A stretch of DNA of 64,000 nucleotides from Blastomyces gilchristii SLH14081 (Eukaryota > Ascomycota > Eurotiomycetes > Onygenales > Ajellomycetaceae). Position 1 is the first letter of the stretch. Every line of letters begins with the position of its first letter. Below, piece by piece: positions 33,982 to 44,861 of the stretch. The stretch lies in NCBI RefSeq assembly GCF_000003855.2, contig NW_003101681.1, positions 3,613,344-3,677,343 on the forward strand, given 5' to 3'. A model generated the notes under the pieces. That model ran no database searches and was not told the origin of the DNA. It saw only the letters and a list, made by a program, of their open reading frames with translations. Both the position numbers and the translations under genes were made by a program.

Positions 33982-36608
33982 TTTATGTGAAATGAAGAAT
34001 GCAGAAGAGCTATAAGAGCAGATAAGCTGATTTAATGAACTTTTAAGCATTCAATAGATTTAGTTAATAAGTCTGATCAACAAACATTCTGTAGAAAAGT
34101 CATGAAACAGAAATCTATTATAGATTTAACTTTCATGTTATAAAATCTAATTGAAAAAAGACTTATAAACTGGTTTATTGATGCAAATAAGACCTCTGAA
34201 TCATGTCATGAGATCATTCAATTTGATATTGAACTGAGTGAAAATTAAATGAGTGAAAATCCTCTTCTCTCTGATCAGTATAACTTTGAAAAAGCTGATT
34301 GAAAAGCAGTTGAAGAAAGTGTAAAACAGCTGAAATGAGAGAAGCAGAGTTCACTCTATTGAAATTAGAGTCATGATATCTTAAATGAAATGCTTGAGAA
34401 TAGAGTAAAGCTGATTACATCTATTCTTCAAACAAGTATTAGAGAAAATATTTCAAAGAAAAGATCTTCTGAGTATTTCAAACCTTGATAAAATAAGAAT
34501 ATCACTTCTAAAAGAAAACAATTAGTCACTGCTAAGAGAGATTGAAAGAATAACTTAATATCTGATAAAAAGTTCAAAGCTATCTGAAATGAATGTATTT
34601 CAAATATTAAAAGAGTCAAAACACACTACTGAAACAATTTTCTTAAAGAAGTATAAGAAAAGAAAGGTTTTAAAGCCTTTAACTATATTATAACAAGAAG
34701 TGTAGCAAAGTGTTCAATCTTAGAATATAAATTTCAGAATCAATCATATACAGTATACTCTTTTGAGAAAAAGTGTCAAGCTTTTATGAGAATTGTCTTT
34801 CAAAACTCATCATATTCAGAAGAGAAGAATATGTCATTTCATAAATATATTAATGAAAATAACTGGGAATAGCCTGAGCTTACACATGATAAACTAGAGT
34901 CAGCTATATTCTCAAGTTCAATTAAAACTGCTGCAGGGCCTGATTCAATCAATCACTTCATTATTCAAAACACATATTTTTACTGAAAGAATGAATATTA
35001 TGAGCTCTTTTTCATTCACTTAAAAAATGATTATCATTCTGAATACTGAAGAGAAGCTACTGAAGTAATGCTTGAAAAATCAAATAGAAAAGCATCAATT
35101 TCTAGATTATATAGAGTAATATCTCTGTTGAACTGTTTGAAAAAAATTCTAGAAAAGATAATAGCTACTAGATTATCTTTTATAAGCTCTATTAGTGATT
35201 CTCTTCTATTTAGTGAATAAATAAGAGATAGAAAACAATGTTCTACAATTGACACTGTTTTTTCAGTTATTTATTACATTCAAGTAGCAAAGTATGAAGA
35301 CCTGGTCTCAACTGCAGTTTTTATTGATATAAAAGATGCATTTAATCATGTTTCAAAGTCTAAGATGATTCAAACTTTGAAGATATTAAAGCTGTCACTT
35401 TCTCTAATAAAATGAGTAAACTGATTTATATCTAAAGAAATTATACAACTATTCTTTGATGAAATAAAACAAGATAAAACTGAGATAAAAATAGTAGTAC
35501 TGTAAGAATCTTCAATCTCATCTGTTTTATTTGCAATATACACTGCATATCTATTCAAGAATAGAGAGATAAAAATAGTAAGATCTTTAAGTTATGTAGA
35601 TGATATTGATCTAGTCTACAGTTCAAAGATAATTAAAGAGAATTTAGAAGTAATTAAAAAACCAGCAAAGAAAATGTTTGTTAGAGCAGATATCAATCTA
35701 ATTTAATTTGATATGAATAAAACTGACTTAATTCACTTTTTTCTTAGATTCAATGAGAAAAAACTAAGTCTAACTCTGTTGAATAAAGAGATTAAACTCA
35801 GTTTGAATATTTAATAACTAGAAGCATGATTAAACTTCAAGTTGAATTTTAAATATCATATTTAACACAGAATCATCAAGACAGAGAGACTACTGAATAG
35901 TATAATCAGACTGTTAAATACTGAGAGAGATCTATTCTTTCAGACTATGAGACAGTAATACACAGCTTGTATCACCTCAGTAGCTGATTATGAAGCTCAA
36001 GTTTGATGAAATAATCAAGATAATTTCACTGAACTCTTTTAAAACCTGTAAAACAGAGCGTTGAGAAGAATTCTAAAAGCATTCAAATCATCTTCTATTA
36101 AAGCAATGAAAATTGAAGCTTCAATTTCATCTTCTACTATTGATTTTAAAAAGGCCTGTATTAACTATACTCTGAGACTTATGAAGATAAGCTTAAATCA
36201 TGTAATCAGAGAAAGAGTCTCTTCTTCATTTTCATCAATCAACTCAGGAAATGAACTGAATTGAAATAGATTTCTTAATTAAAATGAGAATAATTCTTCA
36301 AAGAAAATGCTCTTTCAACTATACAGACTATATTCACTAATTAAAAATCAATTTTCTTTGTTAAATATTGAGAAAATTAATCATGAGATGATATCTCTCT
36401 GAAGAGAAAAGCTGAAATATCTCATAGACTTACAAATATGTGAACTATCTAAAGAGAGAGAATATGAACAGTATTTGAACAAGATCTCTAAAATCAATTT
36501 AAAAGACTCTATTCTGGTTTACTCAGAGAACTCAAAAAATCAGAGTTTGAATAGATTAGATACAGGCATTGCTTATACTGAAAATAATATCAATTGCATC
36601 TCAGATTT
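33982..36608 (+). pseudogene. LINE-2 ORF2: endonuclease end, RT, RNase H start
   Basis: Plus frame aligning with LINE-1 ORF2. The RT is better preserved than in LINE-1: palm A reads VFIDIKDAFNHVS near 35315-35360 and the catalytic YVDD is intact at 35593-35604. A GPDSINH block lies near 34935. RNase H begins at about 36475 and is cut by C1 after 36608. Stops such as TGA at Trp positions prevent translation. Confidence 0.82.
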
Positions 36609-36865
36609 TGTAAGAAATCCCGCTCCCCGCGGATTCTTTACCTCTATTTCTATCTCTTGTGTAATCAATAGAGTTAGTGACTCTTGGCTACACATAACTA
36701 TATAGACTGGAGTTCGCGAATACTATTCATAACTCAGCTTGAATGCTATTATATATTTAACTCTTACATTTATCTTTCTACTGTGAATACTTCTAGTAGT
36801 TAACAGTATATATCATATCAAGATGCAAATATCTGAATAATCATCTGTTAGCACTTATTCTTATA
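36609..36865 (+). repeat. C1 5' LTR (257 bp)
   Basis: Begins TGTAAGAAATCCCGC and ends TTATTCTTATA; the expected final CA has become TA. Equal in length to the C1 3' LTR and the C2 5' LTR. It retains GCTCCCCGCGG near its start and has a TATATAG box near 36700. Confidence 0.9.
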
Positions 36866-38380
36866 TTTCAAGCTCTGTCAGTCAGCAATTATCTGTTATG
36901 ACTGAAAGAACTAGAAACTCATATACTTCAATCTCTGTAAGCTCTACTACAGACACTCAGAAGCAGTCATCTGAATTATAAATAACTCTTATGAAAGAAG
37001 TCTCAGAGAACTTAATAATTACTTACAGAATATCATTCTCTGTATATATAATAGAGAAACTCTCTGAACTCATGAATGAACTAATCTCAGTAAAGAACAT
37101 TCTTGAGTATCTATCACAGAATTAAGCTATTTTTCTATAAGCAATGTTTACTGTCTGTAAACACTCTTAAACTGAGTCTTTAGACATGATCTTCAGAGAT
37201 ATTCACTAACTGAAAAGAAACTTTCTTAAGCTGTAATTACTTAAAATCTTCTATTGAATTACAATCTATAAAAGCATTTATAAGTTTGTATTTGAAATTG
37301 ACTTACAAGTCTGACTGTTTGCTATGAAAGATGAGGAAGCTGTTGTCTATATAATAACAGATCTCTAATACACTGAAGCTAAGAACTGGCTGAATTATTT
37401 AGATAATGATTATAAGAGATTCTACTAATCTATTCTCAAGATCTATTTAGAGAATAAGTTAAGAAACTGTATAAGCTGAACAGAGAACAACTGAGCTATG
37501 ATTATTAATATTAGAAAAAGAGATGAAAAATCTGATAAAGACTACTTACAGTACTTCATAAAATTATAATATAAATTAAGATCTGTGAAAACAGAGCTCT
37601 GAAACATGATCTGAATAATTATATTTATAAAGAAGTTAAATAAAGATATACAGAACAAGCTCAATAATAAGACTCTAAGCTCTTAACTCTGAAGAAACTG
37701 ATGACTCTTATTCATCACTTATAGATCACTGTGAGAGTCACAGATCTGCAGAGAGTGAATCACTGATCAGTCTCATAAGAGATAGAATAATAGAGTACAG
37801 ATTTACTGAGAAAAGATAATAAAATATAGAGAGATTTATATCTGACTGCTGAGTAAAGAGAGAGAGCTTTATAAGCTTCTATAAATAAAGTATATAATAG
37901 AGAGATTAAAAAAAAGAATCTCTACTTTATCTATTCTAAATTAGAATATCTCTGCACAAACTGTTCAGATAAATTAAAATAGAAATTTAAGAAGTTACAG
38001 CCAGAGTCAGTAATAGCCTTCTTAAGAGTCTTAAAGCTAACATCCGAATCTGTTACTTTCTCAATAAAAATACATACTTATAGAGAGAGACTATACTGCA
38101 GTACTGCTATCTCATCAGTTTTAAAAAGTATTAATAAACTTGAGATCTCAGGTCACTGTAGTGTTTCTAAAGCTCATAGAGTGAATAAGTTAAGTGATGA
38201 AAGCTGAGAATCTGCTCTTATAATAAACAGAGTATGAGAACTCAGATCTGAGACCTGAGACACTTATAAGAGTTATCTTTAAATTACAAGATCTCTCTGA
38301 AATCTGAAGAAGATTTATAAAAACTATAATTATCACAGACATCACAGATGACATGTACTTGAGACTTGTATAACATTAAA
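36866..38380 (+). pseudogene. C1 gag, degraded
   Basis: Capsid-like region near 37240-37700 with the retrotransposon gag pattern (MKDEEAVVYI, then AKNWLNYLDNDY). A C-x2-C pair (CTNCSD) near 37951 may be the start of a zinc knuckle whose second half is lost. Matches 53442-54960 of C2. Many stops. Confidence 0.62.
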
Positions 38381-38499
38381 GATATAATTCATACATAGCT
38401 ATCTATGAGTCAGATTTATACTTCTGATCAGTGTTAATAGATTTACTCACAGAGATAGAATCAGTTAATACTGTATAGTTAATTAGAGAAGATAAGCTC

Positions 38500-40530
38500 A
38501 TATATATAATAACTTTATAAATGTCTCAGAACTTTATGATCATGAAAACTGAGCTTCATATATCAGAGAAATATCAAGATCTTGTAGAGATATTCAGTTC
38601 AGCTAATATAGCTAAGCTTTTATCTCACTATGAGAAGAATCTAGTACTAGATTTAATAGAAGAGTAGAAATTCTTCTGAGAATTAATCTATAAGCTCTCT
38701 TATTATAAGACAGTGATTTTATAGACTTATATAAAGAAGAATCTGAAGAATGACTTTATTTAATCTTTATAGATCTCTGTGAGAGTCTCTGTAATATTTA
38801 TAAAGAAGATGAATAAAGATCTCAGATTGTATATAAACTACTATAATCTGAACTTCAAGATTATAAAGAGTTACTATTCTCTGTCTCTGATTGAGAATGT
38901 AATCAATCATCTCATAGAAGCTGTTATATTTATATAACTTAATATAATTAATATATATACACAGCTGTGAATACAGTCTGAGAATGAATAAAAGACTATC
39001 TTTAGAACTGCACTGAGATTATTTAAATATCTAGTAATGTCTTTTAATTTAACTAATACTCTCACAGTATTTCAGTTGTTCATTAATTAAACACTTTATA
39101 TATATCTGAATATCTTCATAGTAATATATCTGAATAATGTGATAATGTACTCTACAAAGAAGAAAGAATACACTGAGTATATGTAAACTGTATTGAAGAT
39201 CTTAGATAAGACAGAACTGTATATTAAGCTTATAAAGTGCAACTTCAGTATCTATTGAATTAATTTTCTAGACTATATAATCACTGCAGATAGTATTCAG
39301 ATAAAATCTTTATAAATTAAGACTATTCTATTATAATCAGAGTTAACTAGTATTTATAAGATTCAGATCTTTCTGAGCTTTATAAATTTCTATAGATAAT
39401 TTATCTTTGTATTTATAAGAATCTTCTTAGCTCTTACAGACATACTAAAGAATGAAAATAAGAAGAAGTCATCTTATAAATAAAGAATGAAAAGAGTATT
39501 AAGAAGAGAGAGCTGTGAGAACTTTCTTATCTCAGAAGCTCACAGAGTCTTTATAGAATTGAAATAGATATTCATAGATATAATAATACTGTTTCACTTT
39601 AATCTCTTACTCTTAATTAAATTAAAGATAGATATCTTCTTTTTTACAATTTAAGAAATAATCTTATAACTATAGTTAAATAGAAACTGAGTTTCAGTGA
39701 TCTTTTTCTCACAGAAGATGTAATCTGTGAAGATTAATTATAATATTTATAATCAGAAGCTTCTTATAATAGTGAAATTCTTCTATTACTGATATCACTA
39801 CTTTCAGAGTCTTATGACAGTGATTACTATTAGAACTGATTATAACAGCTTATAATAGTGTACTTCAATCAATAAACTCTTATAATAACAGATTCACTTT
39901 GCTCAGAGACTGAGTGAATTCTGATTTAAGATAGAGTATATTAAGAGAATTAAGAACTCAGTAGATGAACTCTCTTACAGATCTGACTATGTTAAGAAGA
40001 TCAGAATGACAGACACAGAGAGATGAGAGAGAATAGAAAAGCTTTATTAGATACTCAGACTGAGTGTTGTGAAGAAATTAACTGAAGAGTCTCTCAATTC
40101 TCTAAGAGAGAAAATGAAAGAGAGAGAAAAGAAGCCTGTATAACTACTCTCTATATTACTAAGAGTCAACACTCTGAGAATCTCTGTAAGAATTCTTGAA
40201 GAAGATATCTATAATCTGAAGAGTATATAAGCTTTGAGAAGTACTGCAGAACACTTGATATAAGAGAAAATAGAGTATAAGTCTTTATAATATCTTCTGT
40301 TTAGATTGTCTGAACTGTAACTGAAGAATGAATATACTCAGTATATTCAGACACTGCTCATAGTAGAAATCAATTCTGCAGAAATAAAGAGTTGAAGAGA
40401 CTTAAATAGTCTCTTATGAAGAGAGAGTCAGATTTATGTGTTCATGAATGAGTTTCTATAAGTAGAACTCATTAAAAGCTATCATGACTCTTATCTAGCA
40501 GGTCATTTTGCAGACACTAGAACTCATGAG
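38500..40530 (+). pseudogene. C1 pol: RT, RNase H, integrase zinc domain
   Basis: RT blocks LRLYINYYNLN at 38823, LVMSFNLTNTLTVFQ near 39030, and the palm motif YLNNV near 39123 (family YLDDI; both Asp residues changed). RNase H shows a YNQKLLIIV block and RTDYNSL near 39740-39860. The integrase zinc-binding region (YHDSYLAGHF...LLARKY) is at about 40470-40553 and runs into the GC-rich island. Protease was not located. The type is that of fungal gypsy elements. Confidence 0.78.
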
Positions 40531-40720
40531 TTGCTCGCAAGGAAATACTTGCGGGGAGACTTACAGCAAAGGGCGGGACTACGCTGCTTGAAGCCAGGGG
40601 CTGGTCTGAGAGAGGTATGAGATTGGCCGCTGGCCTGAAGATCGGGTGTGATGGCAGGGCTGGAGAGGGTGAAGACACTGTTGTGAGTGATGATGTCTCT
40701 GCTTCACCAGCCAGCAAAAA
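40531..40720. other. GC-rich unmutated island in C1
   Basis: About 190 bases rich in CpG, CC and GG (for example CTTGCGGGGAGAC, AAGGGCGGGACTACG, GAAGCCAGGGGCTGG) inside a strongly AT-shifted element. It starts within the integrase zinc-binding region; the reading LARKYLRGDLQQ continues into it before losing similarity to integrase. The 66-codon minus-strand frame across it is probably fortuitous. C2 is truncated before this point, so no second copy is available. Confidence 0.6.
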
Positions 40721-41278
40721 GTGATCATAGAAGTTATGAGAATACTCACAAGAAGATCAGCAGCAGTCAGACATTATTTACAAAGATATTAAAATTGAAA
40801 ATCTTTTTGATTCTTGACAAGTTCTTGAACTAATATATGAATATTATCAGAAACACTCTCTCTCTATCATTTAAGTGAAAGCACTTTATGAATGAATAGA
40901 GATACTTACAGTTATAAGAATAAAAGCTGTTATAGAAAAAGAGAAAAGAAGATGAGATTCTATAGACAGATCTGAGATATTTATACTACTTTAGAGAGTT
41001 TTATTTACACTATGAGTGATTCTACAGAACAGTCAGATCACTCTAGTAAATAAAGAGTGATTATGAATTACAGATCTAAATCTTTCTATATAACTATAAA
41101 GAGTGATTACAGGCTGTGAATATCTTAATTATACAATTCTACAAAGTTGATGAAAGAATGAAAAATTCCTCACAATTTTACAGTGTCAAAGAATGGTGAT
41201 TTGTAAGAATAAGTGAAAGATTAACTTAGAAATACTTCTCTTTAATAGAAGTAATCTCACAGAAAGTAATTCATCTAT
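40721..41278 (+). other. C1 interior of unknown content
   Basis: Expected place of the integrase core and C-terminus, but I cannot find the D,D-35-E landmarks in any plus-strand frame. A frame with ALYEXIEILTVIRIKAVIEK-like content near 40880-40940 is unlike integrase. Deletion or replacement of the core is possible. Confidence 0.4.
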
Positions 41279-41525
41279 GAGATGAATCTGTGTGATGATC
41301 ACATAAGAATCTCACAGAAAAATGATTGAAGATCAACTGGAATTTTTAGATTGAAAGATGTGAGATGAATCTGTGTGATAATTACATAAGAATCTCATAA
41401 AAATGATTGAGAGTCAACTAGAACTCTTCTGTATGAAAGGTATGAGATGAATCTGTATGATAGTCAGAGAAGAATCTGCAGATTATAAAGAATCTTATGA
41501 AATAAGAAACTGAGTGACAGACTCT
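41279..41525 (+). repeat. Three tandem repeats before C1 3' LTR
   Basis: Units beginning GAGATGAATCTG at 41279, 41362 and 41443 (period 81-83 bp), each followed by TGATNRTCANANAAGAATCT-like sequence. They lie in the untranslated 3' part of C1. No function is evident. Confidence 0.75.
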
Positions 41526-41676
41526 TTTTTCTTTATAATAATAAGGGATTTTTCCTCACTGAGGTTTTTTATAGATGTGAAGAGGTTTTAGTGAGTATTA
41601 CTGCAGTGCTGAGTCTGATTCTATGAAATCACTCAGTTAAAGGCTTCATAGACAATGCCTTAGAGATGAAAGAATA

Positions 41677-41933
41677 TATAAAAAATCCTGCTACTCATAG
41701 ATTCTTGATCTCTATTTCTATCTCTGATATAATCAATAGAGTTAGTAGCTCTTGACTACACACAACTAGATAGACTGAAGTTCACAAATACTATTCATAA
41801 CTCAGCTTGAATGCTATTATACATTTGATCTCTACATTTATCTTTCTACCATGAATACTTCTAGTAGTCAACAGTACATATCACGCCAAGCTGCAAACAC
41901 CTGAATAATCGCCTGCGAGTACTTATTCTTATA
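41677..41933 (+). repeat. C1 3' LTR (257 bp)
   Basis: Begins TATAAAAAATCCTGC (a mutated form of TGTAAGAAATCCCGC), ends TTATTCTTATA and is followed by GATTT. Colinear with the 5' LTR without indels. Confidence 0.9.
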
Positions 41934-43041
41934 GATTTCTGAAATTTGAGCTGTGAATCTGAAGTCTTTGATACTGAACTATTTGTAATAGTAAAAGCTT
42001 TCAAGCTTATTAAGATAAAATCTCATTTAAGAGAAAATAACTTGAAAGAGACATGAATATTCTCTGATAGTCAAGCTGATTTGAAAAGACTTAAAAATAG
42101 TCAGATTTATAATGATTGAATAAATCTTGAACTGACTTTAAATTCTGTTGTGAAAATTCAAAAGAAAAGAATATTAAAACTGATAATTCATCTACACTAA
42201 GTTTCTACTTATATAAATATTCATGACAATGAATTGACTGCTTCAGTGATAAAAAAGAGTTCAGAATTAAGCAGATCTATTCAAAAAACAGTCTTCTAAC
42301 CTTTTATAAAGAGAAAGATAAAAGAATGATGTTTAAACAAGTGAAATAAAAGCTGATAGAAATAAAAGAAGAGCATATATTATTCAAGATTTGAGACAAA
42401 ACCTAAGTGAAAATCTTGTTTAATTAAATGTGAAAAGAAAATATTCTCATCTATAATTCAGCTGAAACTAGTATATGATTACTTCAAATTCTATATATAA
42501 AGATTTGATAATAGATTTGATTCAACAGAATGATTATTCTGAAGTGTAAATAAAAATCCTGAGTATATAATAATACATTGTGCATTATACAATAGTCTCA
42601 GAGTCAGATTGAAAAAGAAGTATGATCTAAATCAATTAAATATAAGATTCTTATACTCAACTGAGACAGGAATTAAATACTTAATAGACTTTCTATCAGA
42701 AACTCAAGCAGCTATAAGAAAATAACTGAATTCAGAAATATCTAAACATGAAGAGATGAAAATTGATTAGATATAGTCTGTTAAAACAGCTATACACTAT
42801 CTTTTAATAATTTTGTCTATATGTCTCTGTACTTAACTTTACTTTACTTTTTCCTTTCTGTTCTTTTCTATCTATCTATTTTAATATGTCTATCTTTAAG
42901 ACTATGTTCTCTTTTTCTTTTGTCATGATATTATTAAAAGATTTCAAAGTATCAGAAGGTGTTAAAATACTGCAATTTGTAAACAGTTTTTGTATTCTGA
43001 GCTGGAATTTTCTGATTTTGCATATCTGAAATTGGTAAATG
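41934..43041 (+). pseudogene. LINE-2 RNase H end, ORF2 C-terminus, 3' UTR start
   Basis: LINE-2 resumes with the RNase H block DTELFVIVKAF and FSDSQAD, then HDNELT (family GNELAD). A C-terminal region follows with NPEYIIIHCALYNSLR, colinear with LINE-1 11806-11994. It ends in AIRK and a stop near 42726. The UTR from there to 43041 is interrupted by B2. Confidence 0.78.
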
Positions 43042-43209
43042 TGTGGTTCAGAAAGAACGTACAACTGTCGGATAATACCGCGGCCGCTTCCGAACTTGCT
43101 TACAAATGTAAAGGGGCCATAGCGGCCACCAATTAATTTAGTGTACAGTATATAAGAAGCCGGCGTACGCCTGTAATTGTACACTGGCTTAAGAAACCTT
43201 TGAATCACA
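43042..43209 (+). repeat. B2 5' LTR (168 bp)
   Basis: TGTGGTTCAG...TTTGAATCACA. Contains CCGCGGCCGCTTCCG, GGCCATAGCGGCC, GGCGTACGCC and a TATATAAG box (about 43149-43157). Confidence 0.9.
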
Positions 43210-43607
43210 TCTGATAGCATGTCTAAAAATCAGTGAGAAGTGCGGGCTTCTCCAGAGCATGATAATTCTATCTACCAAGTGATTTGTAGTTATCATGTCA
43301 GTGTGGTTCTAAAAATGCCTCAAAAGATAGTATATAAAGAGTGATGAGTGAAAGAGCATCTGATTAATACTGCTTCACTTGTTGAGAAAAAACTTCATAC
43401 TCAGGTGAATACCATGTATGTGAATAGATGAGGTGTGAGAAAGAGAATGAGAGTGATGAACCAGATTCAAACAAGTCTGCTCTCTACTCAAAAGAAGAAT
43501 AAAAAGAAGAAATGATCATCATCAGAGTTATACAATGATAATAGAAATCATATAATAATATAGTGATATAATGATAGACATTATATGATTAATGAGAAAC
43601 CACTGCA

Positions 43608-44861
43608 ATGAATATCTTCTCTAGTCAATACAAACACTCTTCTCTGCTATCTGAATCAGAAGATATGCAGAATCTCTCAGAGAGTTTACTTAAAGTAGTA
43701 AGAAAAGTGACTGAGACTACTGAACTGAAATTGAAGCTCTGTATGTATATAAGAATTCTAAATGAAACTGAGGCCTTGTGTATGCAGTGACAGACTGAGA
43801 TGAAAGCTAAATAACAATTAGCATTCACTGTGAATCAAGTATTCATGATGAAGAGCTTCACTGACACAATCATCATCATTAATAAGAATAGAGAAAATCA
43901 GGTCTTAGACCTGCAGTGAGAGATTGAATGTTTATACAGATAGATAACTATATCAAACCTGAAGATTCTATTGTAATTGTTCATGATCTCTTCAGAAGTG
44001 TATACATTATCTGAGATCACTGCACAGACTGAGAATCTGAGCATGAGATATATCAAGTTAGAAGATCTGTCAGAGCTACTAAGCTTCAATGATGACTGAA
44101 AAAATAATGCTGCAATCAGCTGGCTAAGTCAGATATAATTATATTATTGCATTGAATATAAACTTACAGACAGATAGTTAACAGAATTTTAATAAGTCTT
44201 AAGATCTGCTATGTTTCTACATGAAAAAGTGAAGTTATTGTGAATAACTGATGAAAAGATGAATCTTACAGATCTGAAATGATATTCATTCTCATAAATA
44301 TGAAATGAGTTTTTCAAATGAATCTTACATAACTTTGAGAAAGTGAATATATGAGATAAGTATTATAAATACTTCACTGAGTGTGAATAAGTGAGTGATC
44401 TTATATTATACTTCACACACTTCAGCTTATACTATCTTGTGTTAAATGAAGAGCTTTTAACATCTTTCTATTTACAGATCTTCATTCATGATCTTACATC
44501 TGAGTTGAGAGTGAAATGAAAATGCTTAACCTTGTAATCAAGTATGATAAAAGAAGCATATAATATTCTCATTGTACAGAAACAAGTAAGTCAATTGTAA
44601 TAGAAAATACTGTAATTGAGTATGTCTCAGTGAAGAACAGATAATCAGACTTCTATGATACAAGTTATACATCTGAATATGATAAATCTAGATTTGAATG
44701 CTATTGCTAAAGCACTGAATTCTCTGAAAAAGAGATTCTCTGAATGAAAATCTTGATATTGCAAGTATTGAGCTCACTTTAACTGTGAATGTCAGAATCA
44801 TAATGTAAAGAATTGCACACAGTGTGTACAGTCAAGAGAAGTAAGAGAGTTAAAAAACTAG
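43608..44861 (+). pseudogene. B2 gag, degraded
   Basis: Frame from ATG 43608 to TAG 44859-44861. An N-terminal helical region is open to 43790. The zinc knuckle region (FNC...QNHNVKNCTQC) lies near 44778-44820. The final codons TTA AAA AAC TAG form the slippery site. It corresponds in register to B3 gag. In-frame stops are mostly TGA. Confidence 0.78.
44852..44861 (+). promoter_or_regulatory. B2 -1 frameshift site (A AAA AAC + stop)
   Basis: Heptamer A AAA AAC at 44852-44858, in gag frame, followed at once by TAG (44859-44861). The pol frame starts with CTA at 44858, and integrase frames at 47054 and 47543 are in the same register. Confidence 0.75.

Larger units (their letters stand above)
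36609..41933 (+). mobile_element. C1: Ty3/gypsy element with both LTRs
   Basis: Bounded by 257-bp LTRs at both ends and by a perfect 5-bp duplication GATTT (36604-36608, 41934-41938) within LINE-2 RNase H. Gag, RT, RNase H and the integrase zinc-binding region can be read on the plus strand. The integrase core is not recognisable; in its place are a GC-rich island (40531-40720) and unknown sequence. Three tandem repeats lie before the 3' LTR. Inactive. Confidence 0.88.

Noticed and set aside
40517..40717. 66-codon minus-strand frame rich in Ser/Pro/Ala
   Set aside because: It coincides with the GC-rich island in C1 and has no domain or second copy; the plus strand reads as integrase zinc-binding region at its edge.
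43042..43209. The 167-183 bp GC-rich repeat as a MITE
   Set aside because: It has inverted ends TGTGATTC/GAATCACA, but copies occur as direct repeats bounding gag-pol (B1, B2) with 4-bp duplications outside the pair, so they are LTRs.
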